Source of the DNA: Stenoxybacter acetivorans DSM 19021
Lineage (GTDB): Bacteria > Pseudomonadota > Gammaproteobacteria > Burkholderiales > Neisseriaceae
Direction: 5' to 3'
Length of the DNA stretch: 64,000 nucleotides
Assembly (NCBI RefSeq): GCF_000745895.1
Contig: NZ_JQKE01000011.1
Location: forward strand, 1 to 64,000
A program made the position numbers and the translations under genes. This document shows positions 54,883 to 64,000 of the stretch, in pieces (the stretch's first letter is position 1; every line of letters begins with the position of its first letter). A model generated the notes under the pieces. The model searched no databases. It was not told the DNA's origin and saw only the letters and a list, made by a program, of their open reading frames with translations.

Positions 54883-56241
54883 ATGTTAGACAACTTATCC
54901 GGTCGTTTAGGGCAAATCAGTAAAAACCTGCGCGGTATGGCGCGCTTGAGTGAAGACAATATCAAAGATGCACTGCGCGATGTGCGCATGGCACTTTTGG
55001 AAGCCGATGTGGCTTTGCCGGTGGTGAAACAATTTATTGCTGATGTAAAAGAAAAAGCCGTCGGACAAGAAGTAGTGGGCAGCTTAACGCCCGGTCAAGC
55101 CTTTATCGGTGTGGTCAATCAAGCCCTCACAAACCTCATGGGCAAAGAAAACAGCAGCCTGAATTTGGCGGCTGTGCCGCCTGCTGTGGTGCTGATGGCG
55201 GGTTTGCAGGGCGCGGGTAAAACCACCACAACGGGCAAGCTGGCACGATTACTTAAAACCGAACACAAGAAAAAAATATTGGTCGTGTCTGCCGACGTGT
55301 ACCGCCCTGCCGCCATTGAGCAATTGCGTTTGCTCGCTGATCAAGTGGGTGTGGATTTTTTCCCGTCAGAAGCCGATCAGCAGCCGGTGGTGATTGTACA
55401 AACCGCTTTGGACTACGCCAAAAAACATTTTTATGATGTTTTACTGGTGGATACAGCGGGCCGATTGGCGATTGACGAAGTGATGATGAATGAAATCAAA
55501 GCCATTCATGCTGCGATTAATCCCGTGGAAACGCTGTTTGTGGTGGACGCGATGCAGGGTCAAGACGCGGTGAACACAGCGCAAGCCTTCAACGAAGCCT
55601 TGGCACTCACCGGTGTGATCCTCACCAAGATGGACGGCGATGCCCGCGGCGGTGCGGCATTGTCGGTGCGCCACGTAACCGGTAAACCGATTAAATTTAT
55701 CGGCGTGGGTGAAAAAATTACCGGTTTAGAGCCGTTTTACCCTGACCGCTTGGCGGGCAGAATTCTGGGTATGGGCGATGTCTTGTCTTTAATTGAAGAC
55801 GTGCAAAAAGGCATTGATGAAAAAACCGCTCAGGAAATGGCAAAAAAACTGCACAAGGGCAAAGGATTTGATTTAAACGACTTTAAAGCACAAATCCAAC
55901 AAATGCGCAAAATGGGCGGTATTGAATCGATTATGTCGAAACTGCCGGGCGAAATGGGGCAGCTGGCACAAAAAGTACCCGAAGGCACGGCAGAAACCGC
56001 CATTCGCCGCACAGAAGCCATTATCAATTCCATGACCGCGAAAGAACGCACTCACCCCGCGCTCATCAAAGCCAGCCGCAAGCGCCGCATTGCTTTGGGT
56101 GCGGGTGTTTCGGTGCAGGAAGTCAATCAAATGCTCAAACAATTTGAACAATCACAGAAAATGATGAAATCGTTCACCAAAGGCGGTATGGGTAAATTGT
56201 TGAAAATGGCACAGGGCATGAAAGGAATTCTGCCGCAGTAA
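54883..56241 (+). CDS. ffh: signal recognition particle protein
   Basis: SRP GTPase Ffh of 452 aa binds signal sequences and 4.5S RNA. The NG domain has VVLMAGLQGAGKTTTTGKLA, VDTAGRLAIDEVMM and LTKMDGDARGGAALSV. The methionine-rich M domain includes QIQQMRKMGGIESIMSKLPG and the tail KMMKSFTKGGMGKLLKMAQG. An exact uptake sequence lies upstream (54765-54776). Confidence 0.97.
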   Translation: MLDNLSGRLGQISKNLRGMARLSEDNIKDALRDVRMALLEADVALPVVKQFIADVKEKAVGQEVVGSLTPGQAFIGVVNQALTNLMGKENSSLNLAAVPPAVVLMAGLQGAGKTTTTGKLARLLKTEHKKKILVVSADVYRPAAIEQLRLLADQVGVDFFPSEADQQPVVIVQTALDYAKKHFYDVLLVDTAGRLAIDEVMMNEIKAIHAAINPVETLFVVDAMQGQDAVNTAQAFNEALALTGVILTKMDGDARGGAALSVRHVTGKPIKFIGVGEKITGLEPFYPDRLAGRILGMGDVLSLIEDVQKGIDEKTAQEMAKKLHKGKGFDLNDFKAQIQQMRKMGGIESIMSKLPGEMGQLAQKVPEGTAETAIRRTEAIINSMTAKERTHPALIKASRKRRIALGAGVSVQEVNQMLKQFEQSQKMMKSFTKGGMGKLLKMAQGMKGILPQ

Positions 56242-56343
56242 GGTATTTTCAGGCAACCTGAAATAGATAAACCGATATTCTTAAACAAAAGTAATTGTTA
56301 TTTCTTAAAAACACCATTCTGAGACAACGGTAATCAAACCAAT

Positions 56344-58092
56344 ATGCTCACTTACACGCCGCCCAGCAATGTTTCAAGTACTTCAAACCACCGCAAACCT
56401 TATTTGTTGTGGTTGCTGGTGTTTGTGTGGCTGTGGCCGGGTGTATTTGCGCATGATTTGTGGTCAATAGACGAAGCGCATCTTTTTACGGTTATTGAGC
56501 AATGGCAAGCCGATCGCTGGGCGATACCCACGTTTTTCGGGCAAGCGGATTGGACAAGCTCGCCGTTGTATGTTTGGCTCGGGGTATTGAGCCAATCCGT
56601 ACTGACCCCTTGGCTGAAAGATGCTTTTGCGGCAGTTCGCATGGTGAATGTGTTATTAACGGTCTTATCGCTGGCATGTATCGGCGGCGCAGCGCGATCA
56701 TTTATCGGCCGCGGCTCGGGGCGGTTTGCGGTATTGATTTTAATCGGCTGCCCGGGTTTACTAACGCCGGCTCATTTTATGAGCACTCTGCCGCCGCTGC
56801 TTGCCGGTTGCGCAATGTGTTTATACGGCTTATCGCTGGCACGCACCCGCGTGATGATGGCGTGTTTAATGCTGGGCGGCGGCTGGGTGGTGCTGTCGGT
56901 TTCAGGCAGCCTGCTTTTGCCTTTGTTGATGATGTTGTCGGTGGGCTTGCTGTGGTTTCACCCGTTTTGGCGTTACCGCCGTTTTGGCTTGGTTTTGGGC
57001 ATTGCTTTGTTTTTAACGCCTTTGTCCGAAACGGTGTATCACCGCCGTTTGGGCTTGGTTTTCGGCATTGCTTTGTTGTGGTCGGTGCCGTTGATGCTGA
57101 TTTGGCCGCTGGCTTTGTGGCAAACCGATGCGGCTTTATTTCATCAATGGCTGCGTTTTCATTTATTTGAGCCGTTTGGCGGTTTGGGTGAGTGGCAAAT
57201 GCGTTTCAGTTTGGGCTATTACCTCAAAAATTTACTGTGGTTTGCTTTTCCGGCATGGCCGTTGGCGATATGGACGGCATGGCGTTTGCCGTTGATGCGC
57301 TGTGATTGGGGCGTGTTTTGCGTGTATTGGCTTGCCTTGTTTGGGGTGTTTTTTGCCTTATTGCCGCTGCAATTTCAGGATTTATTGGTATTGCTGCTAC
57401 CGCCCTTGGCATTAATTGGTGCCGCCAAACTTGATGCGCTACGGCGCGGCGCGGCGGCTTTTTTAAATTGGTTCGGCGTGATGACATTCAGCTTGCTGGC
57501 GGTGTTTTTGTGGCTGGGCTTTTTTGCGATGAACTACGGTTGGCCGACAAAATTAGCGGAACGTTCCGCTTATTTCAGCCCATATTATCGGGTGGATATT
57601 GATTATTTTCCGCTGTTGGTTGCGTTGGCCGGCATGATACTGTGGCTGTGGGCAATGACGCGTAAACACATTCGTGCGCGTCAAGCCGTTACGAACTGGG
57701 CGGCAGGGATAACTTTGGTTTGGACTTTACTGCTCACTTTATTTTTGCCGTGGCTTGATGCCGCAAAAAGCCAGCGGCCGGTGGTGCAGCACATTCAGCA
57801 AGTTTTCAATTCCGATGAAGTGGCTTTGCTGCAACAAGGCAGCGAATGCGTTAGCATAAACCGCACGGACTACCCCATTCGTATTGCTTGGCGGCAATAC
57901 GGCTGGCTGAAATTAGATACAGACAACACCTATTGCAACTATCGTTTGGTCAACCGCAGCCCAAACCAAACCGCCGATTCGGGCTGGCGTGAAATCATTG
58001 CGGGTGCGCGCCCGCGGGAAAAACAACACATTTGGGCATTGTGGCAGCGTATTGATGCCGCACCCAATTTAACCACGGAGCAAAAACCATGA
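56344..58092 (+). CDS. PMT/ArnT-like membrane glycosyltransferase
   Basis: A 582-aa protein with a dozen or so hydrophobic segments. The N-terminal loop ([31 protein letters not shown]) carries the acidic residues that follow the first helix in PMT-family (GT39/ArnT-like) enzymes. It would transfer a sugar from a lipid carrier on the periplasmic side; the acceptor is unknown. Residues about 210-253 hold a tandem duplication: [13 protein letters not shown] is echoed 22 residues later by [13 protein letters not shown]. An exact uptake sequence (56901-56912) is translated within. The stop overlaps ubiG by 4 bp. Confidence 0.8.
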   Translation: MLTYTPPSNVSSTSNHRKPYLLWLLVFVWLWPGVFAHDLWSIDEAHLFTVIEQWQADRWAIPTFFGQADWTSSPLYVWLGVLSQSVLTPWLKDAFAAVRMVNVLLTVLSLACIGGAARSFIGRGSGRFAVLILIGCPGLLTPAHFMSTLPPLLAGCAMCLYGLSLARTRVMMACLMLGGGWVVLSVSGSLLLPLLMMLSVGLLWFHPFWRYRRFGLVLGIALFLTPLSETVYHRRLGLVFGIALLWSVPLMLIWPLALWQTDAALFHQWLRFHLFEPFGGLGEWQMRFSLGYYLKNLLWFAFPAWPLAIWTAWRLPLMRCDWGVFCVYWLALFGVFFALLPLQFQDLLVLLLPPLALIGAAKLDALRRGAAAFLNWFGVMTFSLLAVFLWLGFFAMNYGWPTKLAERSAYFSPYYRVDIDYFPLLVALAGMILWLWAMTRKHIRARQAVTNWAAGITLVWTLLLTLFLPWLDAAKSQRPVVQHIQQVFNSDEVALLQQGSECVSINRTDYPIRIAWRQYGWLKLDTDNTYCNYRLVNRSPNQTADSGWREIIAGARPREKQHIWALWQRIDAAPNLTTEQKP

Positions 58093-58820
58093 GTGGTATC
58101 GATCAAACCCAAATCAACGCCAATGTGGATCATGCGGAAATTGATAAATTCAGCGCGCTGGCACACAAGTGGTGGGACAAAGACAGTGAATTCAAACCGT
58201 TGCATGACATCAATCCGCTGCGTCTGTTTTTTATCAACCGCCACGCTTCGCTGAAAAACAAAACGGTGTTGGACGTGGGCTGCGGCGGCGGCATTCTCAC
58301 CGAAGCCATGGCGCACTACGGCACAAAACAGACAATGGGCATTGATATGGCGGAAAAGTCGCTGAAAATTGCCAAATTACATGCTTTAGAAACGCAAACA
58401 AACAATGTGAATTACCGCTTAATCAGCGTGGAGGACTTGGCGGCAGAAATGCCTGCCGCTTTTGATGTGCTGACTTGTATGGAAATGTTGGAACACGTTC
58501 CCGATCCCGCTACGGTTATCCGCGCCTGTGCCAAACTGGTTAAGCCCGGCGGCTGGGTGTTCTTATCCACCCTCAACCGCAACATCAAATCCTATTTACA
58601 AGCCATTGTTGCCGCTGAACACCTGCTCCGCCTTGTTCCCAAAGGCACGCATGACCACAAACGCTTCATTACACCCGCCGAATTGGCTCGCATGTGCCGC
58701 ACCGCCGGTTTAATCACGGCAGACAGCAAAGGTTTAACCTACAACCCCATTACCCGCCAATATCGTTTTACTGACCGTTTAGATGTGAACTACATGTTGG
58801 CTTGCCGTGTGGGTTGCTAG
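58089..58820 (+). CDS. ubiG: ubiquinone biosynthesis O-methyltransferase
   Basis: AdoMet-dependent methyltransferase of 243 aa for both O-methylations in ubiquinone synthesis. It has [20 protein letters not shown], the motif [29 protein letters not shown] and [14 protein letters not shown]. The ATG overlaps the upstream TGA (ATGA). A terminator shared with metE follows. Confidence 0.95.
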   Translation: MSGIDQTQINANVDHAEIDKFSALAHKWWDKDSEFKPLHDINPLRLFFINRHASLKNKTVLDVGCGGGILTEAMAHYGTKQTMGIDMAEKSLKIAKLHALETQTNNVNYRLISVEDLAAEMPAAFDVLTCMEMLEHVPDPATVIRACAKLVKPGGWVFLSTLNRNIKSYLQAIVAAEHLLRLVPKGTHDHKRFITPAELARMCRTAGLITADSKGLTYNPITRQYRFTDRLDVNYMLACRVGC

Positions 58821-58837
58821 TATATTTGCTATAACCT

Positions 58838-58878
58838 AAAAAACCACTCGGCATGTTTCATGCTCAAGTGGTTTTTTT
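58838..58878. terminator. bidirectional terminator between ubiG and metE
   Basis: AAAAAACCACT pairs with AGTGGTTTTTT, and GCATG-TTT-CATGC forms the top of the stem. A and T runs on both sides fit termination of both converging genes. Confidence 0.85.
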
Positions 58879-58903
58879 ATCGCAATCAATGATGTACTGC
58901 GTG

Positions 58904-61177
58904 TTACGCGCTCAATTCGGTGCGTAATTTTTTCGTTACCGTCATCATGACTTCCAGAGCGGCAATGGTTTCCGGCCACGCACGCGTTTTTAAACCGCAG
59001 TCGGGGTTTACCCACAATCGGCGGGCAGGAATCACTTTTAAGGCTTTGCGCAGCAAATGTTCAATTTCTGCTTCGGTCGGTACGCGGGGGCTGTGAATGT
59101 CATACACACCCGGACCGATGTCATTCGGGTATTTGAATTGCACAAAGGCATCCAGCAATTCCATATCAGACCGTGATGTTTCAATGGTAATTACATCGGC
59201 ATCCATCGCGGCAATGGCGGGAAGAATGTCGTTGAATTCCGAATAACACATGTGGGTGTGAATTTGGGTGGTGTCTGCCGCATCGGTGGACGTGAGGCGG
59301 AAAGATTCACACGCCCATGCCAGATATTCTTCCCAGCCGGCGCGTTTCAGCGGCAAGCCTTCACGAATAGCAGGTTCGTCAATTTGAATCACTTTAATGC
59401 CGGCTTTTTCCAAATCCAACACTTCGTCATTCAATGCCAGCGCAATTTGTTTGCATACTTGGCTCAACGGAATATCATTGCGCACGAAACTCCATTTCAG
59501 CATGGTAACAGGACCGGTCAGCATGCCTTTCATCGGACGTTTGGTTAACGTTTGCGCATAAGACGACCACGCCACCGTCATCGGTGTCGGGCGGGCAACA
59601 TCACCGAAAATAATCGGCGGTTTTACGCAGCGTGAACCATAACTTTGCACCCAGCCAAATTGAGTAAAGCAATAGCCTTCCATTTGCTCGCCGAAATATT
59701 CCACCATGTCGTTGCGTTCGGCTTCGCCATGCACAGGAATATCAATGTCTAATTTTTCTTGAACGTCCACACAATAGGCGATTTCTTTTTTCATCGCGGC
59801 TTCATAATCGGCGGCACTCAATTCGCCCTTTTTAAAGGCAGCACGGGCTTGGCGGATTTCAGTGGTTTGCGGGAATGAGCCAATGGTGGTGGTGGGCAGC
59901 AAGGGTAATTTCAGCCAATCCAATTGTGCGGCAATGCGGGTTTCAAACGGACTTTTGCGTTGATCGGCATTGGGGCGCAAGTTGGCAAGGCGGTTTTTCA
60001 CTGCATCGCGGTGAATTAATTTGCTGGTTTTACGGGCGGCGGCGGCGGCATCAGAAGCGGCAACGGCATCGGCAACAGCCGCTTTGCCGTGTTCCAGTGC
60101 CTGCTTCACCACACCCAATTCAGTTAATTTTTGTGCAGCAAATGCCAGCCATGTTTTGATTTCGGGATTCAGTTTTTCTTCCACGCCCAGGTCTTGCGGG
60201 CTGTGCAGCAAAGAACAGCTCGGTGCCAGCCATAAATTATTGCCCAATTTAGCGGCAACGGAGGTGAGCGTGTTGATAACGGCGGTTAAATCAGCGCGCC
60301 ATACATTGCGCCCGTCAATTGCGCCGACAGACAAGATTTTATTTTCCGGCCATGCTTCGGCGAATACCGCCAATTGTTCGGGTGCGCGAACAGCGTCAAT
60401 ATGAACACCATGCACGGGTAAGCCTTTGAGCAGATTCACGTGTTCGGCAACAGAGGCAAAATAAGTGCCGAGAATAATGCGCGTTCCGGTGATTGCCAGC
60501 TCTTTATAAGTGGGTGCAAATGCGTTCAGCCATGCTTGTTCGGTATCCACTGCCAAAATCGGTTCGTCGATTTGAATCCAATCCACGCCTTCATTTGCCA
60601 ATTCACGCAATAATTTTTGATATTCAGGCAGCAATTTCGGTAGCAAATCCAAGCGGTTTAAACCCGCGTCTTTTTCTTTGCCCAGCCACAATAAGGTGAT
60701 GGGGCCAACCAAAGTCGGCTTGATGTCATAACCCAATGATTTGGCTTCACGGATTTGTGCAATCAGGTTTTGGCTGTTGGTTTTAAAACGGGTGTCCGTA
60801 TGCCATTCGGGAACGATATAGTGATAATTGGTATCAAACCATTTGGTCATTTCCATTGCCATTTGGGTGGCATTGCCGCGAGCCAATTGAAAGTATTCAG
60901 GCAGCGTGAGTTTGGCAGCATCAAAACCAAAACGTGCGGGGATTGCACCCAGTGCGCACAATGTGTCTAACACGTGGTCATAAAATGAAAAATCGCCCAC
61001 CGGCACCAGATCTGCTCCGGCTGCTTTTTGTGCCGCCCAATTGGCTTGGCGAATGGCAGAGGCGATTTGTTGCAGCTCTGCTTCGGCTTTTGTGCCTTTC
61101 CAAAACGCTTCAACAGCAAATTTCAGCTCACGTTTCGCGCCGATGCGCGGGTAGCCGGATAAGTGGAATGTGTGCAT
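58904..61177 (-). CDS. metE: cobalamin-independent methionine synthase
   Basis: MetE (757 aa) methylates homocysteine with 5-methyltetrahydropteroyl-triglutamate and zinc. The start [20 protein letters not shown] is followed by the catalytic domain with [19 protein letters not shown], the [20 protein letters not shown] zinc ligand region, [24 protein letters not shown] and the final [10 protein letters not shown] with its ligand Cys. Two 17-bp direct repeats lie 146 bp upstream. Confidence 0.97.
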   Translation of the reverse strand: MHTFHLSGYPRIGAKRELKFAVEAFWKGTKAEAELQQIASAIRQANWAAQKAAGADLVPVGDFSFYDHVLDTLCALGAIPARFGFDAAKLTLPEYFQLARGNATQMAMEMTKWFDTNYHYIVPEWHTDTRFKTNSQNLIAQIREAKSLGYDIKPTLVGPITLLWLGKEKDAGLNRLDLLPKLLPEYQKLLRELANEGVDWIQIDEPILAVDTEQAWLNAFAPTYKELAITGTRIILGTYFASVAEHVNLLKGLPVHGVHIDAVRAPEQLAVFAEAWPENKILSVGAIDGRNVWRADLTAVINTLTSVAAKLGNNLWLAPSCSLLHSPQDLGVEEKLNPEIKTWLAFAAQKLTELGVVKQALEHGKAAVADAVAASDAAAAARKTSKLIHRDAVKNRLANLRPNADQRKSPFETRIAAQLDWLKLPLLPTTTIGSFPQTTEIRQARAAFKKGELSAADYEAAMKKEIAYCVDVQEKLDIDIPVHGEAERNDMVEYFGEQMEGYCFTQFGWVQSYGSRCVKPPIIFGDVARPTPMTVAWSSYAQTLTKRPMKGMLTGPVTMLKWSFVRNDIPLSQVCKQIALALNDEVLDLEKAGIKVIQIDEPAIREGLPLKRAGWEEYLAWACESFRLTSTDAADTTQIHTHMCYSEFNDILPAIAAMDADVITIETSRSDMELLDAFVQFKYPNDIGPGVYDIHSPRVPTEAEIEHLLRKALKVIPARRLWVNPDCGLKTRAWPETIAALEVMMTVTKKLRTELSA

Positions 61178-61322
61178 AGAATACCTTTGTCAATGAGAAT
61201 ATCAAAAAAACCTGTATTCAAAATCCGAAGTCGGCAGATGTGAATACAGGTTTTAAACTGTCAATTAAAACCATGTAACGGCAATTATAACCCAAAAAAG
61301 CACAACCGCTTATAAGCAAACG

Positions 61323-61361
61323 TTATGAATAACAACCGAAAATATTATGAATAACAATCGA
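61323..61361. repeat. direct repeats upstream of metE
   Basis: TTATGAATAACAA-C/T-CGA occurs at 61323-61339 and 61345-61361, 22 bp apart (two helical turns). It may bind a regulator of metE; the usual MetR consensus (TGAA-N5-TTCA) is not seen. Confidence 0.45.
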
Positions 61362-61366
61362 TTATT

Positions 61367-61400
61367 TTCAGGCAGCCTAAACAGCAACAGGCTGCCTGAA
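61367..61400. terminator. inverted uptake-sequence terminator after aceF
   Basis: Exact uptake sequences at 61367-61378 and 61389-61400 face each other across ten bases, just 2 bp after the aceF stop. Likely terminates aceF. Confidence 0.7.
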
Positions 61401-61402
61401 AA

Positions 61403-63064
61403 TCACAGCAACACACGCCGAAAATCCGCCAGCAAATCTGCTAAATAGACCAAGAAACGCATACCAGATGCGCCGTCAATCACCCGATGATCAAATGACA
61501 ACGATAAAGGACACATCAAGCGCGGCGTAAACTCATTGCCGTTCCACACCGGTTTCATTTGCGATTGGCATACGCCCAAAATAGCCACTTCAGGCGCATT
61601 GATAATCGGAGAAAATCCTGTACCGCCGATGCCGCCCAAGCTGGAAACAGTGAAACACGCGCCTTGCATTTCCTGTGGCATCAATTTGCCTTCACGTGCT
61701 TTTTTGCTCAAATTGGTGAGCTCTTGAGTCATTTCTTTCAAGCCTTTTTTATCGGCATCTTTAATCACCGGCACCACCAAGCCATTGGGCGTATCGGCGG
61801 CAAAGCCGATGTGGCAATATTTTTTCAAAATTAAATTGTCGCCGTCAAGCGAAGCATTGAAATCGGGAAATTCCTGCAAGGCTTTGACACTCGCTTTGAT
61901 GATGAACGCCAAAGCAGAGATTTTCAGCCCGTCGCGCTCCCATTCTTTGTTCAGCTGCCGGCGGAAAGATTCCAAGTCGGTCATATCGGCTTCGGCTTGG
62001 TGGGTAACGTGCGGAATCATCACCCAATTGCGTGCCAGATTTTGCCCTGAGATTTTTTTGATGCGGCTTAACGGCTTGACTTCAATTTCGCCGAATTTGG
62101 CAAAATCCACTTTCGGCCACGGTAATAAATCCAAACCGCCGCCCAAACTTGACGGTGCAGATTCGCGTTGCTGCAATGCGTTTTTGACATAGTTTTTAAC
62201 ATCGTCTGCCACAACCCGCCCCTGCCGTGCACTGCCTTTAACCAAACGCAAATCCACGCCCAGCTCCCGCGCCAATTTACGCACAGCAGGACCTGCATGG
62301 GCTTGACCTTGCGGCACAGCAGGTACAACAGCGGCGGCAGAAGCTATTGTCGGTTTGGCAAGCACGGTACTTGCCGATTGCGGCAAAGCCGATACGACTG
62401 CGGACGGCGGAACGCTCTGTTCCGATTTAACATCTGATTTAGCAGCCGCTGCGCTACTGATTAATCTGACAATTACATTGCCTTCAATAACTTTATCGCC
62501 CGCTTTCACCAAAACTTCAGTGATTTTCCCGCCTTTATCTGCGGGCACGTCCATAGTGGCTTTTTCGCTCTCCAAAGTAATCAGGGTATCGTTCACCGCC
62601 ACCACATCACCGACTTTTACTGCCACATCAATCACATCAACCGCTTTTTCACCGCCGATGTCAGGCACTTTGATTTCAGCGAGCACACCAACGGCAGCAG
62701 CGGGCGGCGGCACGGCAACCTGTTTGGTGCTGGTGTCGTCTATTAAATTAAATGCGAATCGCTCATTGTCGGGCAAAACGGCGGCTTGTTTGGTGCTTGT
62801 GTTGGGTGTTGCTGCAATTTGCTCGGTGGTTTCCAATTTAACAATCACGCGCCCTTGCGCCACTTTATCACCCGCTTTCACCAAAATTTCGGTGATTTTT
62901 CCGCTTTTGTCCGACGGCACATCCATGGTGGCTTTTTCGCTCTCTAAGGTGATTAACGTGTCGTTTGCGGCAACCACGTCGCCCACTTTTACCGCCACAT
63001 CAATCACATCAACTTCATTATCTGAGCCGATGTCGGGTACTTTAATTTCTGCAATTTGACTCAT
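61403..63064 (-). CDS. aceF: pyruvate dehydrogenase E2 (dihydrolipoamide acetyltransferase) with two lipoyl domains
   Basis: This 553-aa E2 core passes acetyl groups from lipoyl lysine to CoA. Two lipoyl domains (residues about 3-77 and 125-200) each have LESEKATMDVP with the lipoylated lysine. The linker is rich in A, P, V and T; TSTKQ-A/V-AV occurs twice. The peripheral-subunit-binding segment is AGPAVRKLARELGVDLRLVKG. The catalytic end has FDHRVIDGASGMRFLVYL (HxxxDG). The ATG at 63064 has AAGGAC 9 nt upstream. In related genomes aceE precedes it; here an IS481-type element lies 130 bp upstream, so aceE may be beyond the IS or elsewhere. Confidence 0.95.
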   Translation of the reverse strand: MSQIAEIKVPDIGSDNEVDVIDVAVKVGDVVAANDTLITLESEKATMDVPSDKSGKITEILVKAGDKVAQGRVIVKLETTEQIAATPNTSTKQAAVLPDNERFAFNLIDDTSTKQVAVPPPAAAVGVLAEIKVPDIGGEKAVDVIDVAVKVGDVVAVNDTLITLESEKATMDVPADKGGKITEVLVKAGDKVIEGNVIVRLISSAAAAKSDVKSEQSVPPSAVVSALPQSASTVLAKPTIASAAAVVPAVPQGQAHAGPAVRKLARELGVDLRLVKGSARQGRVVADDVKNYVKNALQQRESAPSSLGGGLDLLPWPKVDFAKFGEIEVKPLSRIKKISGQNLARNWVMIPHVTHQAEADMTDLESFRRQLNKEWERDGLKISALAFIIKASVKALQEFPDFNASLDGDNLILKKYCHIGFAADTPNGLVVPVIKDADKKGLKEMTQELTNLSKKAREGKLMPQEMQGACFTVSSLGGIGGTGFSPIINAPEVAILGVCQSQMKPVWNGNEFTPRLMCPLSLSFDHRVIDGASGMRFLVYLADLLADFRRVLL

Positions 63065-63170
63065 TCGTTTTGTCCTTTTCACTGCGTGCACTGAGAACCG
63101 CCGCTTGGTTGTTCTCATCAAGCACATGGCTTAATGCCGGCACAGACTCAATATTCAGTAAATTCACTCT

Positions 63171-63185
63171 TTCAGGCTACCTGAA
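63171..63185. repeat. palindrome TTCAGGCTACCTGAA, second copy
   Basis: Same 15-mer as at 32214-32228, here 9 bp from the end of the IS481-type element and between it and aceF. Confidence 0.55.
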
Positions 63186-63194
63186 GAATTTAAC

Positions 63195-64000
63195 TGTAAG
63201 AATTACCCGTGTTGTTTACACTTTTCATCAAAATAAAAATATTTCTCTAGTACCTCGTATGGTGTCGCTCCGTTAAGTGATTTATGAGGCTTCACCGTAT
63301 TGTAGTAGTTGATGAAGCGATTTAGCTCCAGCTTTCGATGCTCACTGTTCTGAAAGCGTGTTTTATCGTGCCACATCTGCATCAACGTCCTGATAACCCG
63401 CTCTGCCTTACCATTGGTCTGTGGTCGGGCAACTCGGGTAAATTTTTGATTGATGCGATGTTCCGTACAGACCGCCCTGAAAGCGTGTTCCAACGTTCCC
63501 TTGTATTCTGTCCCGTTATCCGAGTATACGCAATCAATCTGATAAGGACATTGTTGCAACACATTGTTCTTTAAAAAATCTGCTGCACTGAATTGGCTTT
63601 TATCAGGATAAATGCCCGCATATAGTTCACGAGAAAAATCATCAATACTCACAAATAAATACTCATGGCGATTCGCTCGGGTTTGACCTGCCAATACGGG
63701 TAGCCGTTTGGTGTCCACATGCAGCATTTCACCGGGATAAGTCTTATTGTACCGCTGCGCCTGCGCTTTGAGTTTGTCTTGAATGGCTTTTTCTACTTTT
63801 GCCAAACGCTTCATGCCGTAACGAACTTGCTTGAAGCGGCGATTAGTGCTGTTTTTAGGCACGAATACCTGTAACCGCGCTTCTTTCAAGACTTTATAGA
63901 TGGTGGGTCTGCTGACGCAATAGGTAGCCGCCAAATCAGAAACGCGGACATTTTCTTCTGTATAAAGCCGCCAAATTTCTTGACGCTGATAGGGCAGTAA
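63195..64000 (-). mobile_element. IS481 family insertion sequence, one end, continuing past the window
   Basis: The element end is TGTAAGAATTA at 63195-63205, the same 11-mer that bounds the 91-bp element at 32106-32196. The transposase stop codon lies inside it. The other end is outside the window. Confidence 0.7.
63203..64000 (-). CDS. IS481 family transposase, 5' end beyond the window
   Basis: At least 265 residues are visible; the frame is open to base 64000, so the start is outside. An N-terminal HTH (VRVSDLAATYCVSRPTIYKV) is followed by the DDE catalytic domain: HVDTKRLPVLAG (D), VYSDNGTEYKG (D) and PQTNGKAERVIRTLMQMW (E). It ends YNTVKPHKSLNGATPYEVLE, typical of IS481-type enzymes. 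The product looks intact here. Confidence 0.9.
   Translation of the reverse strand, partial: LLPYQRQEIWRLYTEENVRVSDLAATYCVSRPTIYKVLKEARLQVFVPKNSTNRRFKQVRYGMKRLAKVEKAIQDKLKAQAQRYNKTYPGEMLHVDTKRLPVLAGQTRANRHEYLFVSIDDFSRELYAGIYPDKSQFSAADFLKNNVLQQCPYQIDCVYSDNGTEYKGTLEHAFRAVCTEHRINQKFTRVARPQTNGKAERVIRTLMQMWHDKTRFQNSEHRKLELNRFINYYNTVKPHKSLNGATPYEVLEKYFYFDEKCKQHG

Noticed and set aside
63070-63170. Small minus-strand ORF of about 43 codons before aceF (ESVPALSHVLDENNQAAVLS)
   Set aside because: It overlaps the aceF start in another frame, begins with GTG and matches no family I know. A leader peptide is possible but unsupported.

Overview
The window looks like a chromosomal segment of a member of the Neisseriaceae (Betaproteobacteria). 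The housekeeping proteins are closest to Neisseria/Kingella-type sequences as I recall them. The DNA is sprinkled with the 12-mer AGGCTGCCTGAA and its reverse complement, which matches the DNA uptake sequence dialect I associate with Simonsiella-type oral Neisseriaceae (also plausible: Alysiella, Conchiformibius, Kingella). I cannot fix the genus without a search.

Layout. (1) 1-7.5 kb, minus strand: one end of an integrative element of the PFGI-1/SPI-7 class, read parA, parB, DUF2857-type gene, two replication-type HTH genes, a 92-aa gene, PFL_4669-type gene, and a 61-aa protein. A 19-bp palindrome is repeated four times here. (2) 7.5-8.1 kb: junction with a broken DUF29 fragment and a probable rpsB promoter and leader. 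(3) 8.1-15.8 kb, plus strand: rpsB, tsf, pyrH, argC, erpA, mfd. (4) 15.9-27.0 kb, minus strand: a defence operon inserted between mfd and accA. From its 5' end it holds an HTH regulator with an in-frame stop, a PLD-like/SNF2 helicase, DUF4391, a coiled-coil TIR protein, a type III Mod methyltransferase, a RhuM protein and a type III Res nuclease. The last five genes are joined by stop/start overlaps or a very short gap. (5) 27.0-31.0 kb, plus strand: accA, tilS, a frameshifted AhpD-like gene and glyQ. (6) 31.3-32.7 kb: a ParE/HTH toxin-antitoxin pair with a probably leaderless promoter, a 91-bp MITE-like element and an intact DUF29 gene.

(7) 33.0-49.0 kb, minus strand: a complete group 2-type capsule operon. 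Export genes kpsM, kpsT, kpsE, kpsD and the Kdo-linker genes kpsC and kpsS are followed by serotype genes: a TagD-type glycerol-3-phosphate cytidylyltransferase, a LicD-like protein, a 960-aa polymerase joining a TagF-like and a GT4 domain, a GT2 enzyme, and a final gene joining an SGNH domain to a citrate-lyase-ligase-like domain. This predicts a teichoic-acid-like capsule containing glycerol phosphate. The last gene carries nine copies of a 7-nt repeat just after its start and is out of frame in this sequence, so it is probably phase variable and switched off here.

(8) 49.2-53.5 kb, minus strand: ddlB, ftsQ, ftsA, ftsZ. (9) 53.6-58.8 kb: tRNA-Met(CAU), a CcsA-like membrane protein, ffh, a PMT-family glycosyltransferase and ubiG. 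(10) 58.9-64 kb, minus strand: metE, aceF with two lipoyl domains, and an IS481-family transposase that runs off the window end. Its terminal repeat is shared with the MITE-like element at 32.1 kb.

The two observations I rate highest are the composite type III/SNF2/DUF4391/TIR/RhuM operon and the heptanucleotide switch in the capsule operon.
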